Assembly (NCBI GenBank): GCA_030028905.1
Contig: JALDYZ010000007.1
Coordinates: forward strand, 62,001 to 126,000
Direction of reading: 5' to 3'
Length of the DNA: 64,000 nucleotides
Origin: Ferirhizobium litorale
Lineage (GTDB): Bacteria; Pseudomonadota; Alphaproteobacteria; Rhizobiales; Rhizobiaceae
Shown here: positions 1 to 9,715 of the stretch, one piece after another
Layout: the number at the start of each line of letters is the position of its first letter
Position numbering within the stretch: position 1 is the first letter of the stretch
Notes under the pieces: generated by a model
Told to the model about the DNA's origin: nothing
Seen by the model: the letters and a program-made list of their open reading frames with translations, nothing else
Databases searched by the model: none
Program-made: the position numbers and the translations under genes

Positions 1-3000
1 GCGCCGCGCAGGGGTCGCCGTCGAGCTCGGAGGCATGCGAAAGCGCCGACACCGTCGTCACCGCCTTCGGCGCCTTGATGGAGCCGAGCTTGCCGATGAA
101 GTCGCGTCGGCTGGTGGTGAAGCTGTCGGGATTTTCGCTGGCGACGAAGAAGGCCGAGCGGCCCGAATAGTCGATGCTGTAGGGGTTGGTGGCGAAGATG
201 GCGCCGGTGTCGCGGTCGCTCGTCGACAGGATGAACGGCGCGGTGCGCTGCGGATTGTTGCCGAGGATCCACTCGACATAGCCGTAGAGCTTCAGGCGGC
301 GGCGCCGTCCGCTGCGGTTGCGGACGACGACGCGCGTCAGCTTCGCCGGCTGCTCGTGGTCGACGGTCTGCGTCACCTCGAGTTCGAGGCCGTCCTGCTC
401 GGAGGTGAAGACCGAGTAACCGAAGCCGTGGCGGGCCTCGAACACCGTCTCCGATCGATCGGAAAGGGCCGCGAACGGTACCAGCACCGCGCCGGTCTCG
501 GCATCGACCACATAGAAGGCCTCGCCCGGGCGGTTGATGACCGGATCGTTGGTCCACGGCGTCAGCTGGTAGTCGCGCGAGTTGCGGCTCCAGGTGAAGC
601 CCGCCCCTTCCGCCGAGACGTGGAAGCCGAAGCGATCGTTGGAGATGACGTTGATCCACGGCTGCGGCGTCGATTGCCCGCCATAGAGGCGCACGACATA
701 TTCGCTGCCGTTCCTGGCAAAGCCGCCATAGCCGTTCCAGAATTCCAGGTCGTCCTGGTGCGGCATCTCGCGGACGCGCATCGACGGCACCGGCGACAGC
801 ACCAGCGGCGCAGGTCGCTCGCTCTCCGCCGGCTCGATGGCGCGCGGCGGCGCCAGCAGGGCGGTGGTGCGGTTGATCTGGTCGACGATCTTGCCGTTGC
901 GGGCGTGGAACACGACGCGGGCCGCGGCCAGCAGCGCCTTCCAGGTCGACTCTTCCATCAGGTCGCGGCGCACCGCGAAGATGTGCTGGCGCAGCCCGTC
1001 GGCCTGGCCGAGCCGGCGCAGGTTCTCGCAGGCCGCATCGAGCGCATGCTGCATGTCCTGCGCATAGGAGGCGGCGCGCTCATTGACGATCACCAGGTCT
1101 GCGGTGACGCCGCGAAGGCGCAGGTATTCCTGGGCGCTCAGGGCTTCCTTGGCGATGCCGATGTCCATGTCGTCGTTGATGCGCAACGCAAAGATCGGAT
1201 GGTCGCCGGAAATCGCCAGCGGCCACAGCGCCGTCTGCGATTGCAGCCCGCTCTGCACGACGGCGATCTCGGCACGCAGGTGCATGTCCGGATAGACGAG
1301 GTAGCGGCCGAGATGCTGGAAGGCGGCCGCCTGCTGCGAGGTGACGCCGACATGGCGCATCTGCACCTGGGTGCGGGTCCAGGCGTGGACGATCTCGTGG
1401 CTGAAGGCGTCCGGATGGCGATAGCGGTCGATCGCCTTGTCGATCTCCTCGCGGTTGGGCGCGGCGATGGTCCAGAAGATCACCTTGACCTTCTTGCCCG
1501 CCGGCACCCGCACCACGCGACGCAGCGACAGCACCGGATCGAGGGTGAAGCCGTCGGATCCCGACAGCGTCGCACCCGGATCGAAGGCCGCCGCATCGCC
1601 GAGCGTGCGGCCACGGCCGAGGAAGCGGCGGCGGTCGGTTTCGAACTCGGTGGGACGCGCAGTCCCCGCATTGTCGACGATCAGGTGGGCGACGCACATG
1701 TCCGGTTCGTTCGGGTTGCGCTTGTTGCGCTCGGCGCGGATGACGTCGCCGCGGCGGCCGATCTCGCTCTTGACGAACATGCGCGAGAACAGCGGATGGG
1801 CGCTATCGGCGTCCTCCGTCGAGATCACCGGCTCCAGATACGACGTCACCTCGATGAAGCGGTCTTCCTGGCCCATGTTGATCAGGGTCAGGCGCCGCCC
1901 TTCGGCATCGTGCTCGGTTGCGACGATGCATTCCAGCTCGCTGGTGAGGTCGCCGACGGTCTTGGTGAACTCCGCCTTGTCGTCGCTGAAGAGCACCTTG
2001 ACTTTCTCGCCCTCGATGCTCTTCGGCTCGGCGGTTGCAGACCACCATTGGCCCGACGCCATATCGCGCAGGAAGATGAAGGTACCGGTACGGTCCTCGG
2101 TCGGATCGGGCTTCCAGCGCGCCACGGCCTGGCCGTTCCAGCGCGAATAGCCGGCGCCGGTCGCCGTCAGCATGACCGAATAGTGGCCATTGGACAGGAA
2201 GACCAGTTCGCGATCCTGCGATGCCGGATCGACGATGGTGCGAACTTCCGGTCGCGGTAGATCGGCCTGAGCGCCACCGGGCGTTTCCGGCTCGTGCTTG
2301 GCACTCATCACCGGAATGTCGCGCGGTGCCTTCTCCTGCAGCAGCAGCTCGGCCGCCTCGATCACCGGATCGGAGTGGAAGAGCTCGCGCAGCCGGCCGT
2401 TGAAGGCGACATTGGCAACCGCCGCGATCGACATGCCGTGATGGTGGGCATAATAGTTGCGCACGACAGCGCAGCGCTGTCCCTCCGGCACCCGCGTCGG
2501 GGTGAAGTCGACCGCATCATGGTAGCCATAGGGGCCGAGCGCGCCAAGGCCGCGCAGTTCCTCGAGATTCTCAAGCGCCCCGCGCGGATCGAACTGGCTG
2601 GCAAGGAGCGAGGCATAGGGTGCGATAACCGCATTCTGGCCGAGGCCGCGCTTGAGACCGAGCGTCGGCACGCCGAAGTTGGTGTACTGGTAGGTCAGTT
2701 CGTGGTCGCGGGCGTTGAACGCCGCCTCGGAGATCCCCCAGGGGGTACCAAGCCTGCGGCCGTAATTCATCTGCTCCTTCACCACCAGGTTGTTGGTCTG
2801 GTTGAGGATGCCGCCCTGCGGTTCCTGCATGACGAGCGGCGGCATCAGGTATTCGAACATCGACCCCGACCAGGAGACCAGGGCGCCGCGCGAACCGACC
2901 GGCACGACCTGGCGGCCGAGCTTGTACCAGTGTTCCGTGGGCAGGTCGCCCTTGGCGATGGCAAACAGGCTGGTCAGGCGCGCCTCCGAGGCGAGCAGGT

Positions 3001-6000
3001 CGTAGCAGGCTTCGTCGAGTTCGCCGGTTTCCACCCGGTAGCCGATGGATAGCAGGCGTCGCTCCTGGCGGAACAGGAAGCCGAAATCCATCGAGAAGGC
3101 GATGTCGCGGGTGCGGTCGCGCAGCACCGCGAGACGCTGGCGCAGCGTCTCGATGTTCGACAGGTCGAAGACGCTGTCGGTGACGTGCGCCTCGCAGGTG
3201 TCGATGAGCGACGCGGCCCAGCTGGTGACCTCGGCACTCTGCGTCGAACGCAGCTCGTGATCGAGGTTTGCCGCAAGTTTCTGGATGTCGCGGGCGAGCA
3301 CCGACAGGTTGATGATGCGGATCGAGGCGAACTCGTGCTCGCGCTTAACCGCCGCGACCGCGTTCTGGAAACCGACGATGCGTTCGGCCAGACGGCGACG
3401 CAGCGGCCGGACGGTCTTGCGGTCGTCGGGAAGCGCGGCGAGCGCCTCTTCCAGGATGCCGGCGACGTCGCCGATACCGTCGAGATTGCCCTGCAGATGC
3501 GCCGAAGGCGCTTCCGCCCATTCGCGGCACATCGACGAGACGGCGATCAGGTGGCCGGCGAGGTTGCCGCTGTCGACCGCCGAAACGTAGCGCGGTCCGA
3601 GCGTCTTCAGCGTATCGGAGTGATACCAGTTCAGCAGGTGGCCGCGGAACTTCTCCATCCGGTCGATGGTGGCGACCGTCTGCTCCAGCCGCTCGATCGT
3701 CTGCTCGAAGCTCAGCCAGCCGAAGTCGCGGGCCGAGACGACGGACAGCAGGTAGACGCCGATATTGGTGGGCGAGGTGCGGGCGGCGACGACCGGCTGC
3801 GGCGTCTCCTGGAAATTGTCCGGCGGCAGGAAGTTCTGCTCCGGGGTCACGAAGGCTTCGAAGTAACGCCAGGTGCGGCGGGCGATCTTGCGCAGTTCGG
3901 TGACGACGGGCTCGGCGACGACGAGCCGGTCTTCGGTCTCCGCCGACTGGCTGACATACCAGGCGACGGCGGGTGAGAGTACCCACATCAGCGCGAACGG
4001 AATGCCGACGAGGAAGGCGTTGTCGCCGGGCGACGCCGCGAAGGCAAGCGCGAGCACAGCCAGGACCGGTGCATGCCACATGGACCTGTAGTAGTCGAAG
4101 ATCGTACCCTGCGCGACCGACTGCACGCTGGCGGCGGTCTTCCATTCGAGCAGCAGCTTGCGACTGACGAAAAGCCGGTAGAGAGCGCGCGAGATGGCGT
4201 CCGCCATCATGCAGGCGCTGTCGGCGATGAAGACGATCCGTAGCGCCACCTGGGCATTGGCGGCGCGGATATCCGACCAGACGGTATAAAGATGGGCGCG
4301 GGCGACGATATCGCTCTTGCGCGGCACGATACCGGAAATCAGCGACAGCGTGGGGGCCACGAACAGGCAGAAGATCAGCAGGATCTGCCAGACCAGCGCC
4401 TGGAACGGATCCATGAAGTACCAGCCGAGCACGGAGGCGAAGAACCACGCGATCGGCGTCAGCGACCGGCGCAGGTTGTCGACCATCTTCCAGCGGCCGA
4501 GGCCACTGACGCCGCGCGCCGGATTGAAGATATAGGGAAGCAATTGCCAGTCGCCGCGCGCCCAGCGATGCTGGCGCGAGACCTCGACCTCATAGCGGAC
4601 CGGGAAGTCCTCGACCAGTTCAAGGTCGGTGACAAGCGCGCAACGCGCCATCGATCCTTCGAGAAGGTCGTGGCTGAGCACCGCGTTTTCCTCGATGCGG
4701 CCCTTCAGCGCCGCCTCGAAGGCATCGACGTGATAGAGACCCTTACCGGTGAAGGTCCCTTCGCCGGTCAGGTCCTGGTACACGTCGGACACGGTGAAGA
4801 CATAGGGGTCGACACCACGGTTGATCGAGAAGACGCGCTGAAATACCGAGGCGTCCTCACCGGTGGTCAGCGACGGCGTCACCCGCGGCTGCAACAGGCC
4901 GTAGCCGCTGGCAACCCGGCCGGTTTTTTCATCGAGCACCGGTCGGTTGATCGGATGGAACAGCTTGCCGGCCAGCTTGGTCACCGTATCGCGCATCAGG
5001 CGCGTATCGGCATCGAGCGTCATGACATATTGTACGCCCTCCGGCACGGTGTTGGCGCCGGGCAGGAAGGTGGTGTCGCGATCGCCGCGGAGCAGCATGT
5101 TCAGTTCGTGCAGCTTGCCGCGCTTGCGCTCCCAGCCCATCCAGGTGCCTTCACCCTCATTGTAGAGCCGGCGGCGGTGCAGCAGGTAGAACCGCGTCTT
5201 GCCGTCAAAGGCGTAGCGGGCGGCGAGGCTGGCGATCTCCTTGCGGGCATAGTCGAGAACCTCGAGATCGGCTGCCGTTTCCTCGATCTTGCTGTCGGGC
5301 CAGTCGCTGAGAAGGGCGAAATAGATCTCGCCGCGGGGATTGGCGAGATAGTGAACCTCGAGATTGCGGACGAGTTCGTCGACGGTGTCGCGATTGTTGA
5401 TCAGGCAGGGGACGACGACAAGCGTGCGGGCTTCTTCGGGGATGCCGTCCTTGAATTCGTAGCCGATGAGGCGCGCCGGCGTGACGATGAAGGTGACCAG
5501 CGTGTTGAAGAGCCCGGTCGCGCCTTCCGCCGCCAGCAGCGAGAACATGGCAAGCAGGATCGCCACCTCGGCGGCCGGCAGGCCGATCGTCGACAGCAGC
5601 CAGCCGACGATGACCATTGCCAGCACGGTCAGGAAAAGTACCGAACCGGCGATTGCCAGCCAGTTGAGCCGCCGCACACCGCGGACGATGTACTGCGCGA
5701 TCGTCGGCCGATAGGAGATCGCATCTTCCAGCATGTCGCGCCGGGCGCCGACGATGAAGCCGCCGACGTTCGGTTCATGCGGCTGGTCCTCAGGGGACTT
5801 CTTGACCTCTTCGGTCAGATCGATGGCGATCTGGGCAACTTCCAGTTCGGTGCGGCTGGAGCGACGCGCCAGTTTCTCGATGGCTTTGCGATACTTGTTG
5901 CGCGAGCCCGAATCGAGATCGCCGTAGTCGGTCTTGTCCCACAGCAGACGGTCTACATGGCTGACCTGTTCGACCCAGACGGCCCACTCGGTATCGTTGA

Positions 6001-6883
6001 TCTCGCGCAGGCTGCGGATGATGTTGCCCATCGACACATTGCCGGACGACAGCCGGTTGTGCTCGGCCATCATCACTTCCTCGGCATCGGTGCCGGCCCT
6101 CTCCAGCCGCTCCTCGAGCCAGGCAATGGCGAGCCCGGAGGTCTGCGAGCCATCGCGCAGGCGGTAGAGGAACTGGGTGGCGAAGGTGTTGTCGTCGGCG
6201 AGCGCCTCGATGCTGCGCAGGTGTTCGGCACAGCGTGTCGGGTCGTTCAGGCGGATCAATTCGTCGGCGCTTTGATTGGCCTTGCGGCGCATCATGCGGG
6301 AGCGCTCGACGCGGATCGAGATCCGACGCAGGTTTTCGACGAGGATATAGCGTACAAGCGACGGCAGGGCCCAGAGTTCGCCGATCTCCAGCGTCTCGAC
6401 CGACTGGAAGCCGTCGACCAGCGCCGTCATGCTCTCCTGCGAGACGGTGCTGTGGGTATGCGCCACATAAAGCCAGGCGAGCGCCATCGTGCGGGGGATG
6501 ACGGTATCGCCGACCTTCATCGTCGGCAGTTGCCGATAGAAACGGCGGGGGAAATCGCGACGGACCTCCTGGATTGCCTCCTCGACGATGTAGTGGTTGT
6601 CGAGCAGCCACTCGGCGGCAGGCGTGATGGTCTCGCCGGCTTCGACATCGGCGGCGGTCGAGCGATAGACCCTGAGGATCTCCTTCTCGTTCTCGCGATG
6701 CCGGTGGAAGAAATCGAACGGCTTGAAGGCCGGCAAGGACAGCGCGCCGTCGCGAGCGAGGGCGGCTGCAACGGCGGCAAGTTCTTCCGTGTTGAAATAG
6801 GTCGAGCGGATCGAGTCGTTATGATCGATGTGCTTGGCTTCATTCTCGCGGGAAGAGGCCTGTGGCGCTAGGTGAAGAGACAT
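1..6883 (-). CDS. ndvB: cyclic beta-1,2-glucan synthase, 3' end cut by window edge
   Basis: Reading the minus strand from ATG at 6881-6883 (MSLHLAPQAS) gives an uninterrupted frame of about 2294 codons that runs off the left edge; the family is usually about 2800-2900 residues, so roughly the last 500 are missing. Hydrophobic segments lie near residues 411-460 and 800-1000. A GT84 glycosyltransferase core is visible: LDADTR near residue 620 and QHRWARGDW near 773 (a QxxRW-type motif). A glycoamylase-like region follows (GSMFEYLMPPL near 1345), then the beginning of the GH94 phosphorylase-like part. In this family the inner-membrane enzyme primes, elongates and cyclises periplasmic beta-1,2-glucan from UDP-glucose, needed for osmoadaptation and host infection. 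An in-frame stop lies upstream of the ATG with no other ATG or GTG between, which supports this start; no strong ribosome binding site is seen. The long open frames on the opposite strand are shadows. Confidence 0.96.
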   Translation of the reverse strand, partial: MSLHLAPQASSRENEAKHIDHNDSIRSTYFNTEELAAVAAALARDGALSLPAFKPFDFFHRHRENEKEILRVYRSTAADVEAGETITPAAEWLLDNHYIVEEAIQEVRRDFPRRFYRQLPTMKVGDTVIPRTMALAWLYVAHTHSTVSQESMTALVDGFQSVETLEIGELWALPSLVRYILVENLRRISIRVERSRMMRRKANQSADELIRLNDPTRCAEHLRSIEALADDNTFATQFLYRLRDGSQTSGLAIAWLEERLERAGTDAEEVMMAEHNRLSSGNVSMGNIIRSLREINDTEWAVWVEQVSHVDRLLWDKTDYGDLDSGSRNKYRKAIEKLARRSSRTELEVAQIAIDLTEEVKKSPEDQPHEPNVGGFIVGARRDMLEDAISYRPTIAQYIVRGVRRLNWLAIAGSVLFLTVLAMVIVGWLLSTIGLPAAEVAILLAMFSLLAAEGATGLFNTLVTFIVTPARLIGYEFKDGIPEEARTLVVVPCLINNRDTVDELVRNLEVHYLANPRGEIYFALLSDWPDSKIEETAADLEVLDYARKEIASLAARYAFDGKTRFYLLHRRRLYNEGEGTWMGWERKRGKLHELNMLLRGDRDTTFLPGANTVPEGVQYVMTLDADTRLMRDTVTKLAGKLFHPINRPVLDEKTGRVASGYGLLQPRVTPSLTTGEDASVFQRVFSINRGVDPYVFTVSDVYQDLTGEGTFTGKGLYHVDAFEAALKGRIEENAVLSHDLLEGSMARCALVTDLELVEDFPVRYEVEVSRQHRWARGDWQLLPYIFNPARGVSGLGRWKMVDNLRRSLTPIAWFFASVLGWYFMDPFQALVWQILLIFCLFVAPTLSLISGIVPRKSDIVARAHLYTVWSDIRAANAQVALRIVFIADSACMMADAISRALYRLFVSRKLLLEWKTAASVQSVAQGTIFDYYRSMWHAPVLAVLALAFAASPGDNAFLVGIPFALMWVLSPAVAWYVSQSAETEDRLVVAEPVVTELRKIARRTWRYFEAFVTPEQNFLPPDNFQETPQPVVAARTSPTNIGVYLLSVVSARDFGWLSFEQTIERLEQTVATIDRMEKFRGHLLNWYHSDTLKTLGPRYVSAVDSGNLAGHLIAVSSMCREWAEAPSAHLQGNLDGIGDVAGILEEALAALPDDRKTVRPLRRRLAERIVGFQNAVAAVKREHEFASIRIINLSVLARDIQKLAANLDHELRSTQSAEVTSWAASLIDTCEAHVTDSVFDLSNIETLRQRLAVLRDRTRDIAFSMDFGFLFRQERRLLSIGYRVETGELDEACYDLLASEARLTSLFAIAKGDLPTEHWYKLGRQVVPVGSRGALVSWSGSMFEYLMPPLVMQEPQGGILNQTNNLVVKEQMNYGRRLGTPWGISEAAFNARDHELTYQYTNFGVPTLGLKRGLGQNAVIAPYASLLASQFDPRGALENLEELRGLGALGPYGYHDAVDFTPTRVPEGQRCAVVRNYYAHHHGMSIAAVANVAFNGRLRELFHSDPVIEAAELLLQEKAPRDIPVMSAKHEPETPGGAQADLPRPEVRTIVDPASQDRELVFLSNGHYSVMLTATGAGYSRWNGQAVARWKPDPTEDRTGTFIFLRDMASGQWWSATAEPKSIEGEKVKVLFSDDKAEFTKTVGDLTSELECIVATEHDAEGRRLTLINMGQEDRFIEVTSYLEPVISTEDADSAHPLFSRMFVKSEIGRRGDVIRAERNKRNPNEPDMCVAHLIVDNAGTARPTEFETDRRRFLGRGRTLGDAAAFDPGATLSGSDGFTLDPVLSLRRVVRVPAGKKVKVIFWTIAAPNREEIDKAIDRYRHPDAFSHEIVHAWTRTQVQMRHVGVTSQQAAAFQHLGRYLVYPDMHLRAEIAVVQSGLQSQTALWPLAISGDHPIFALRINDDMDIGIAKEALSAQEYLRLRGVTADLVIVNERAASYAQDMQHALDAACENLRRLGQADGLRQHIFAVRRDLMEESTWKALLAAARVVFHARNGKIVDQINRTTALLAPPRAIEPAESERPAPLVLSPVPSMRVREMPHQDDLEFWNGYGGFARNGSEYVVRLYGGQSTPQPWINVISNDRFGFHVSAEGAGFTWSRNSRDYQLTPWTNDPVINRPGEAFYVVDAETGAVLVPFAALSDRSETVFEARHGFGYSVFTSEQDGLELEVTQTVDHEQPAKLTRVVVRNRSGRRRRLKLYGYVEWILGNNPQRTAPFILSTSDRDTGAIFATNPYSIDYSGRSAFFVASENPDSFTTSRRDFIGKLGSIKAPKAVTTVSALSHASELDGDPCAA

Positions 6884-7417
6884 GGGTCCGGGTCGGTATC
6901 CAAACGGGGTTGTTGTCGCATCGCTCAGATCTGTTTGCGCATCCGACAGCGACCTTCATCCGGGGTTCTGGTCCCTCGCGTCCGGTCCGGCCGCAAACGA
7001 CCAGGCTCTTTCAGGCGCGGATGTGAAGCAATACAGATGAAACAAACCGATTGAGGCAGAAAGTGTTCAGTGCCTTGTCCAGAATCGTGGTTTTTTTGCG
7101 CCACAAATCCTCGTCACGGCATCAAAATTCGGCAGTCCGGGAGTTGTCAAGCAGCTTGACGGCGGTCGCCGGGTCTGGGTGGGGAGCAGGCATACTGTAA
7201 CCTCCGGTCAAACGTCTGAATCGGCATGCATTATTCCATTCCGGCGACAACTTCCACCGGGTCTATCGTCACTTAGATGAAAAACGTGCCGGAATGATGA
7301 TCGCAACCACCGATTCCGGCAAGGTGAGGAGATTTGAAGGGACAGGCATCCGCAACTCCGCCGTCACGACGCCGGATCGGCTCCGCCGTCGCGAGGCTGC
7401 ATTCGCGCCGGCGTGGG
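6884..7417. other. intergenic region upstream of ndvB
   Basis: About 530 bases between the ndvB start and the end of the small DUF1328 gene. It should hold the ndvB promoter. I see no convincing coding frame, RNA gene or strong hairpin; the short frames here lack ribosome binding sites and recognisable sequence. Confidence 0.5.
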
Positions 7418-7582
7418 TCATGCGCCCCTTACCAACCGGACAACCAGCGAGACGACGAAGAGCACCAGGAACAGGAAGAACAGCACCTGGGCGATGGAGG
7501 CGGACGCGCCGGCAACGCCACCGAAACCGAGCAGGCCGGCGATCAGGGCGACGACGAGAAAGACGAGCGCGTAGTAAAGCAT
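7418..7582 (-). CDS. DUF1328 (YtjA-type) small membrane protein
   Basis: A 54-residue protein starting [13 protein letters not shown], made almost entirely of two hydrophobic segments (about residues 3-24 and 30-50) separated by a small Gly/Ala/Ser turn, and ending in basic residues (RLVRGA). This is the usual composition and length of the DUF1328 inner-membrane family, whose function is unknown. The ATG at 7580-7582 is preceded by a good ribosome binding site (AAAGGAGA, about 7 bases upstream), so the longer frame that extends upstream is not used. It is a single gene with its own short upstream region, convergent with nothing and divergent from the Rieske oxygenase gene. Confidence 0.85.
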   Translation of the reverse strand: MLYYALVFLVVALIAGLLGFGGVAGASASIAQVLFFLFLVLFVVSLVVRLVRGA

Positions 7583-7887
7583 GGCAGTCTCCTTTGCATT
7601 CGATTGACGCATGGGCCGCTGCCGCAGCCGATAAGACAATGCGCAGGCCTGGTTTTGGTTCCGGAACGACCGGGAAACAGGCCCGCCATGTCTCTGGATT
7701 TCCACGGGATTTGCACGGGATTTCGACCGCCGGCGAGCACGTCTTCCAGCGCCAAAATTCATCGCGCTCTGGTGCCAGAAACCGGAATCGCGAGCATCAA
7801 ATTTTTGCTGACTGCTCGCAACCTATTCCTTTTTATTGCAAATCGTGCTTATATTGAATGAACGTTCAGCAAACAACGGATAACGAG
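7583..7887. other. divergent intergenic region before the Rieske oxygenase gene
   Basis: About 305 bases between the DUF1328 start and the chosen Rieske start. The right end (about 7800-7860) is AT-rich and holds a likely -10 sequence, TATATT at 7850-7855, directly followed by the inverted repeat at 7855-7868. Nothing else is recognised. Confidence 0.5.
7855..7868 (+). promoter_or_regulatory. candidate TetR operator 1 (TGAATGAACGTTCA)
   Basis: An inverted repeat with half-sites TGAATG and CGTTCA separated by AA. It sits 20 bases before the preferred start codon of the Rieske gene and next to an AT-rich -10-like sequence, a typical repressor position. The same pattern recurs at 12631 and 19645. 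Confidence 0.65.
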
Positions 7888-9123
7888 ATGACAAAAGCGG
7901 TTCGCAACATCACGATTCCAAATGACTGGGACCGCAGCGGATTGCCGGGCTGGTGCTACCATAGCGACGCGCTGCTCGATCTCGAACGCGAACGGGTCTT
8001 TCTCAATCATTGGCAGATCGCCGGCCATGACAGCGACATTCCCGAGCGCGGCAACTATCTGACCATGGACCTGTGCGGCGAGCGGGCGCTCATCCTGCGT
8101 GACGCCGAGGGCACCGTCCGCGCCTTCCACAACATCTGTCGGCACCGCGGCTCGCGGCTCGTCGCCGACCAGAAGGGCACCTGCCGCAGCGCGCTCGTCT
8201 GCCCCTTCCATGGCTGGGTCTACAATCTCGACGGAACGCTGCGCGGCGCGGCGCGGCCGAACTCCTTCCCGCCGCTCGACAAGCACCAGTATGGGCTCGC
8301 CGCGATCGAGGTCGAGGTCTGGAAGGGCCTGATCTTCATCCGCTTCCGGCCGGGGCCGCAGCCCTCGGTCGCCGAGCTGCTCGCCCCATTCGAGGCCGAG
8401 CTCGCCCATTACCAGTTGGAGCGCATGGTGCCGACCGAAGGCATCTGGACGCAGGAAACGCCGGTGAACTGGAAATCGGTGCGCGACGTCGACAACGAGG
8501 GATACCATGTCGCCATGGCCCATCCGGCGCTGCAGGACCTCTACGGCTCCACCTACTACGACGAGCCCTGGGTCGATGGCCTCTGCCGCTCGTTCGCGAC
8601 CTACAACCCGCATGCCGGACGGCGCTGGAGCGTGCGCAATTATGTGCGCATCTCGCCGCAGCCGGAGCACCTGCCGGACCACCTCAAGAAGGCGTGGATC
8701 TACTACGGCCTGTTCCCCAACGCGGTGATTGCCGTCACGCCCGAAAGCGTGCAGTTCTACCAGGAATTTCCGCTGGGGGTCGGCCGCACGCAGCTGCGCG
8801 GCGCGATCTACCGCTATCCGGAGGAAAGCCGCGCCCAGAAGCTGGCGCGCTACCTCGCCTACCGCATCGACCGCGATACCCAGGCCGAGGACATCCAGCT
8901 CACCGTGTGGTCGAACGAATCGATGATGTCGAAGAGCTTTGCCGGCTTCTACCTGTCCGACCTCGAATACGGCGTGCGCACCCACCACGACCAGTTGCGC
9001 AAGCTGTTGCCGGTCATGACCTCCAAGGATCGGCCGAACGAGAGTGACGTCTCCCGGATCAACGCCGGAATGCTGGCGTCGCACCAACACCAGACGGAGA
9101 CCGGTGAAGCCGCCAGACCGTGA
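7888..9123 (+). CDS. Rieske non-heme iron oxygenase, alpha subunit (quaternary-amine monooxygenase type)
   Basis: A 411-residue protein from ATG 7888 (MTKAVRNITIP). The Rieske [2Fe-2S] ligands are clear: C84-x-H86 and C105-x2-H108 (CPFHGW). The catalytic mononuclear iron site is NEGYHVAMAH with H207 and H212. The residue three before H207, which links the Rieske and iron centres and is Asp in most ring-hydroxylating oxygenases, is Glu (E204), as in carnitine monooxygenase CntA. Length and motif match the group that oxidatively N-demethylates or cleaves carnitine, glycine betaine or stachydrine. No reductase gene is in the window. An upstream in-frame ATG at 7858 lies inside the putative operator and has no ribosome binding site, so 7888 is preferred. 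The substrate is inferred only from family and neighbours. Confidence 0.88.
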   Translation: MTKAVRNITIPNDWDRSGLPGWCYHSDALLDLERERVFLNHWQIAGHDSDIPERGNYLTMDLCGERALILRDAEGTVRAFHNICRHRGSRLVADQKGTCRSALVCPFHGWVYNLDGTLRGAARPNSFPPLDKHQYGLAAIEVEVWKGLIFIRFRPGPQPSVAELLAPFEAELAHYQLERMVPTEGIWTQETPVNWKSVRDVDNEGYHVAMAHPALQDLYGSTYYDEPWVDGLCRSFATYNPHAGRRWSVRNYVRISPQPEHLPDHLKKAWIYYGLFPNAVIAVTPESVQFYQEFPLGVGRTQLRGAIYRYPEESRAQKLARYLAYRIDRDTQAEDIQLTVWSNESMMSKSFAGFYLSDLEYGVRTHHDQLRKLLPVMTSKDRPNESDVSRINAGMLASHQHQTETGEAARP

Positions 9124-9129
9124 CGATCG

Positions 9130-9552
9130 CTACGCCTCGCCGCTTCCGTCCGCGGCGCGGCGTACCAACTGCCCCTCCTCGGCCTTGAAGAAGAACTGCG
9201 AACAGACCAGCCAGCCCTTGAGCGGTCGCAGCAGCGCCAGCGAGGCCGCCAGCGTCAACGGCACGGTGGTGAAGAGATGCAGCCAGAGCGGCGTGTCGAA
9301 GCTCATCTGCATCCAGACGGCAAAGGCAAGCGCGGGCACCGCCACGATCGTCATGGCAAAAAACGCCGGACCGTCGGCGGGATCTGCGAAGCCGTAGTCG
9401 AGCTCGCAGATTTCGCATTGCGGCCTGAGCTTCAGCAAGCCGTCGAACAAATGGCCGGTCTGGCAGCGCGGGCAGCGCCCGGCAATGCCGGTCCGCAGCG
9501 GATTGTCGGTGGGTTGATAGCCCACGGCACTGTATTCGATTTCAGCAGTCAT
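9130..9552 (-). CDS. DUF983 family zinc-ribbon membrane protein
   Basis: A 140-residue protein. Residues about 27-55 carry two Cys pairs (RCPRCQTGHLF and CEICELDYG) of the DUF983 zinc-ribbon type, followed by two transmembrane segments (FAMTIVAVPALAFAVWM and LHLFTTVPLTLAASLALL) and a charged tail. The family is common in alphaproteobacteria and has no proven role. ATG at 9550-9552 has a strong GGAGGT ribosome binding site 7 bases upstream. The gene ends 6 bases from the convergent Rieske gene and diverges from the mocR gene; regulator-like repeats at 9573-9600 begin only 20 bases before its start. Confidence 0.88.
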   Translation of the reverse strand: MTAEIEYSAVGYQPTDNPLRTGIAGRCPRCQTGHLFDGLLKLRPQCEICELDYGFADPADGPAFFAMTIVAVPALAFAVWMQMSFDTPLWLHLFTTVPLTLAASLALLRPLKGWLVCSQFFFKAEEGQLVRRAADGSGEA

Positions 9553-9572
9553 GTGGTAACCTCCGGCGGATT

Positions 9573-9715
9573 TGTATGGATTTCATTGGATATCCATACA
9601 TTCCACCTCGATTGTGCTTCTTTGTATGGTTTATCTGAGTTTTGACCCGACGAAAAGCAAGGGAGTCTGCGGCGAATTGTCTGCACGTTCGACGCATGAT
9701 CGATTGATTGTATGG
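9573..9715. promoter_or_regulatory. MocR-type repeat set (TGTATGG boxes)
   Basis: Four copies of a TGTATGG box lie between the DUF983 and mocR starts. TGTATGGAT at 9573-9581 is followed after 10 bases by its exact inverted copy ATCCATACA at 9592-9600; direct copies TGTATGG occur at 9623-9629 and 9709-9715, the last overlapping the mocR ATG. MocR/GabR/PdxR-type dimers are known to bind combinations of direct and inverted repeats, so autoregulation and control of DUF983 are plausible inferences. Confidence 0.6.

Noticed and set aside
35-2260. Long plus-strand open frame (741 codons) at the left edge, with others at 2294-3976 and 4292-6871
   Set aside because: All lie antisense to the continuous ndvB frame; their translations are Arg/Asp/Gly-rich without domains, as expected for shadows in high-GC DNA.
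7858-7887. Upstream in-frame ATG for the Rieske protein
   Set aside because: It lies inside the inverted repeat and next to the likely -10 element, with no ribosome binding site; ATG 7888 fits the family N-terminus better.
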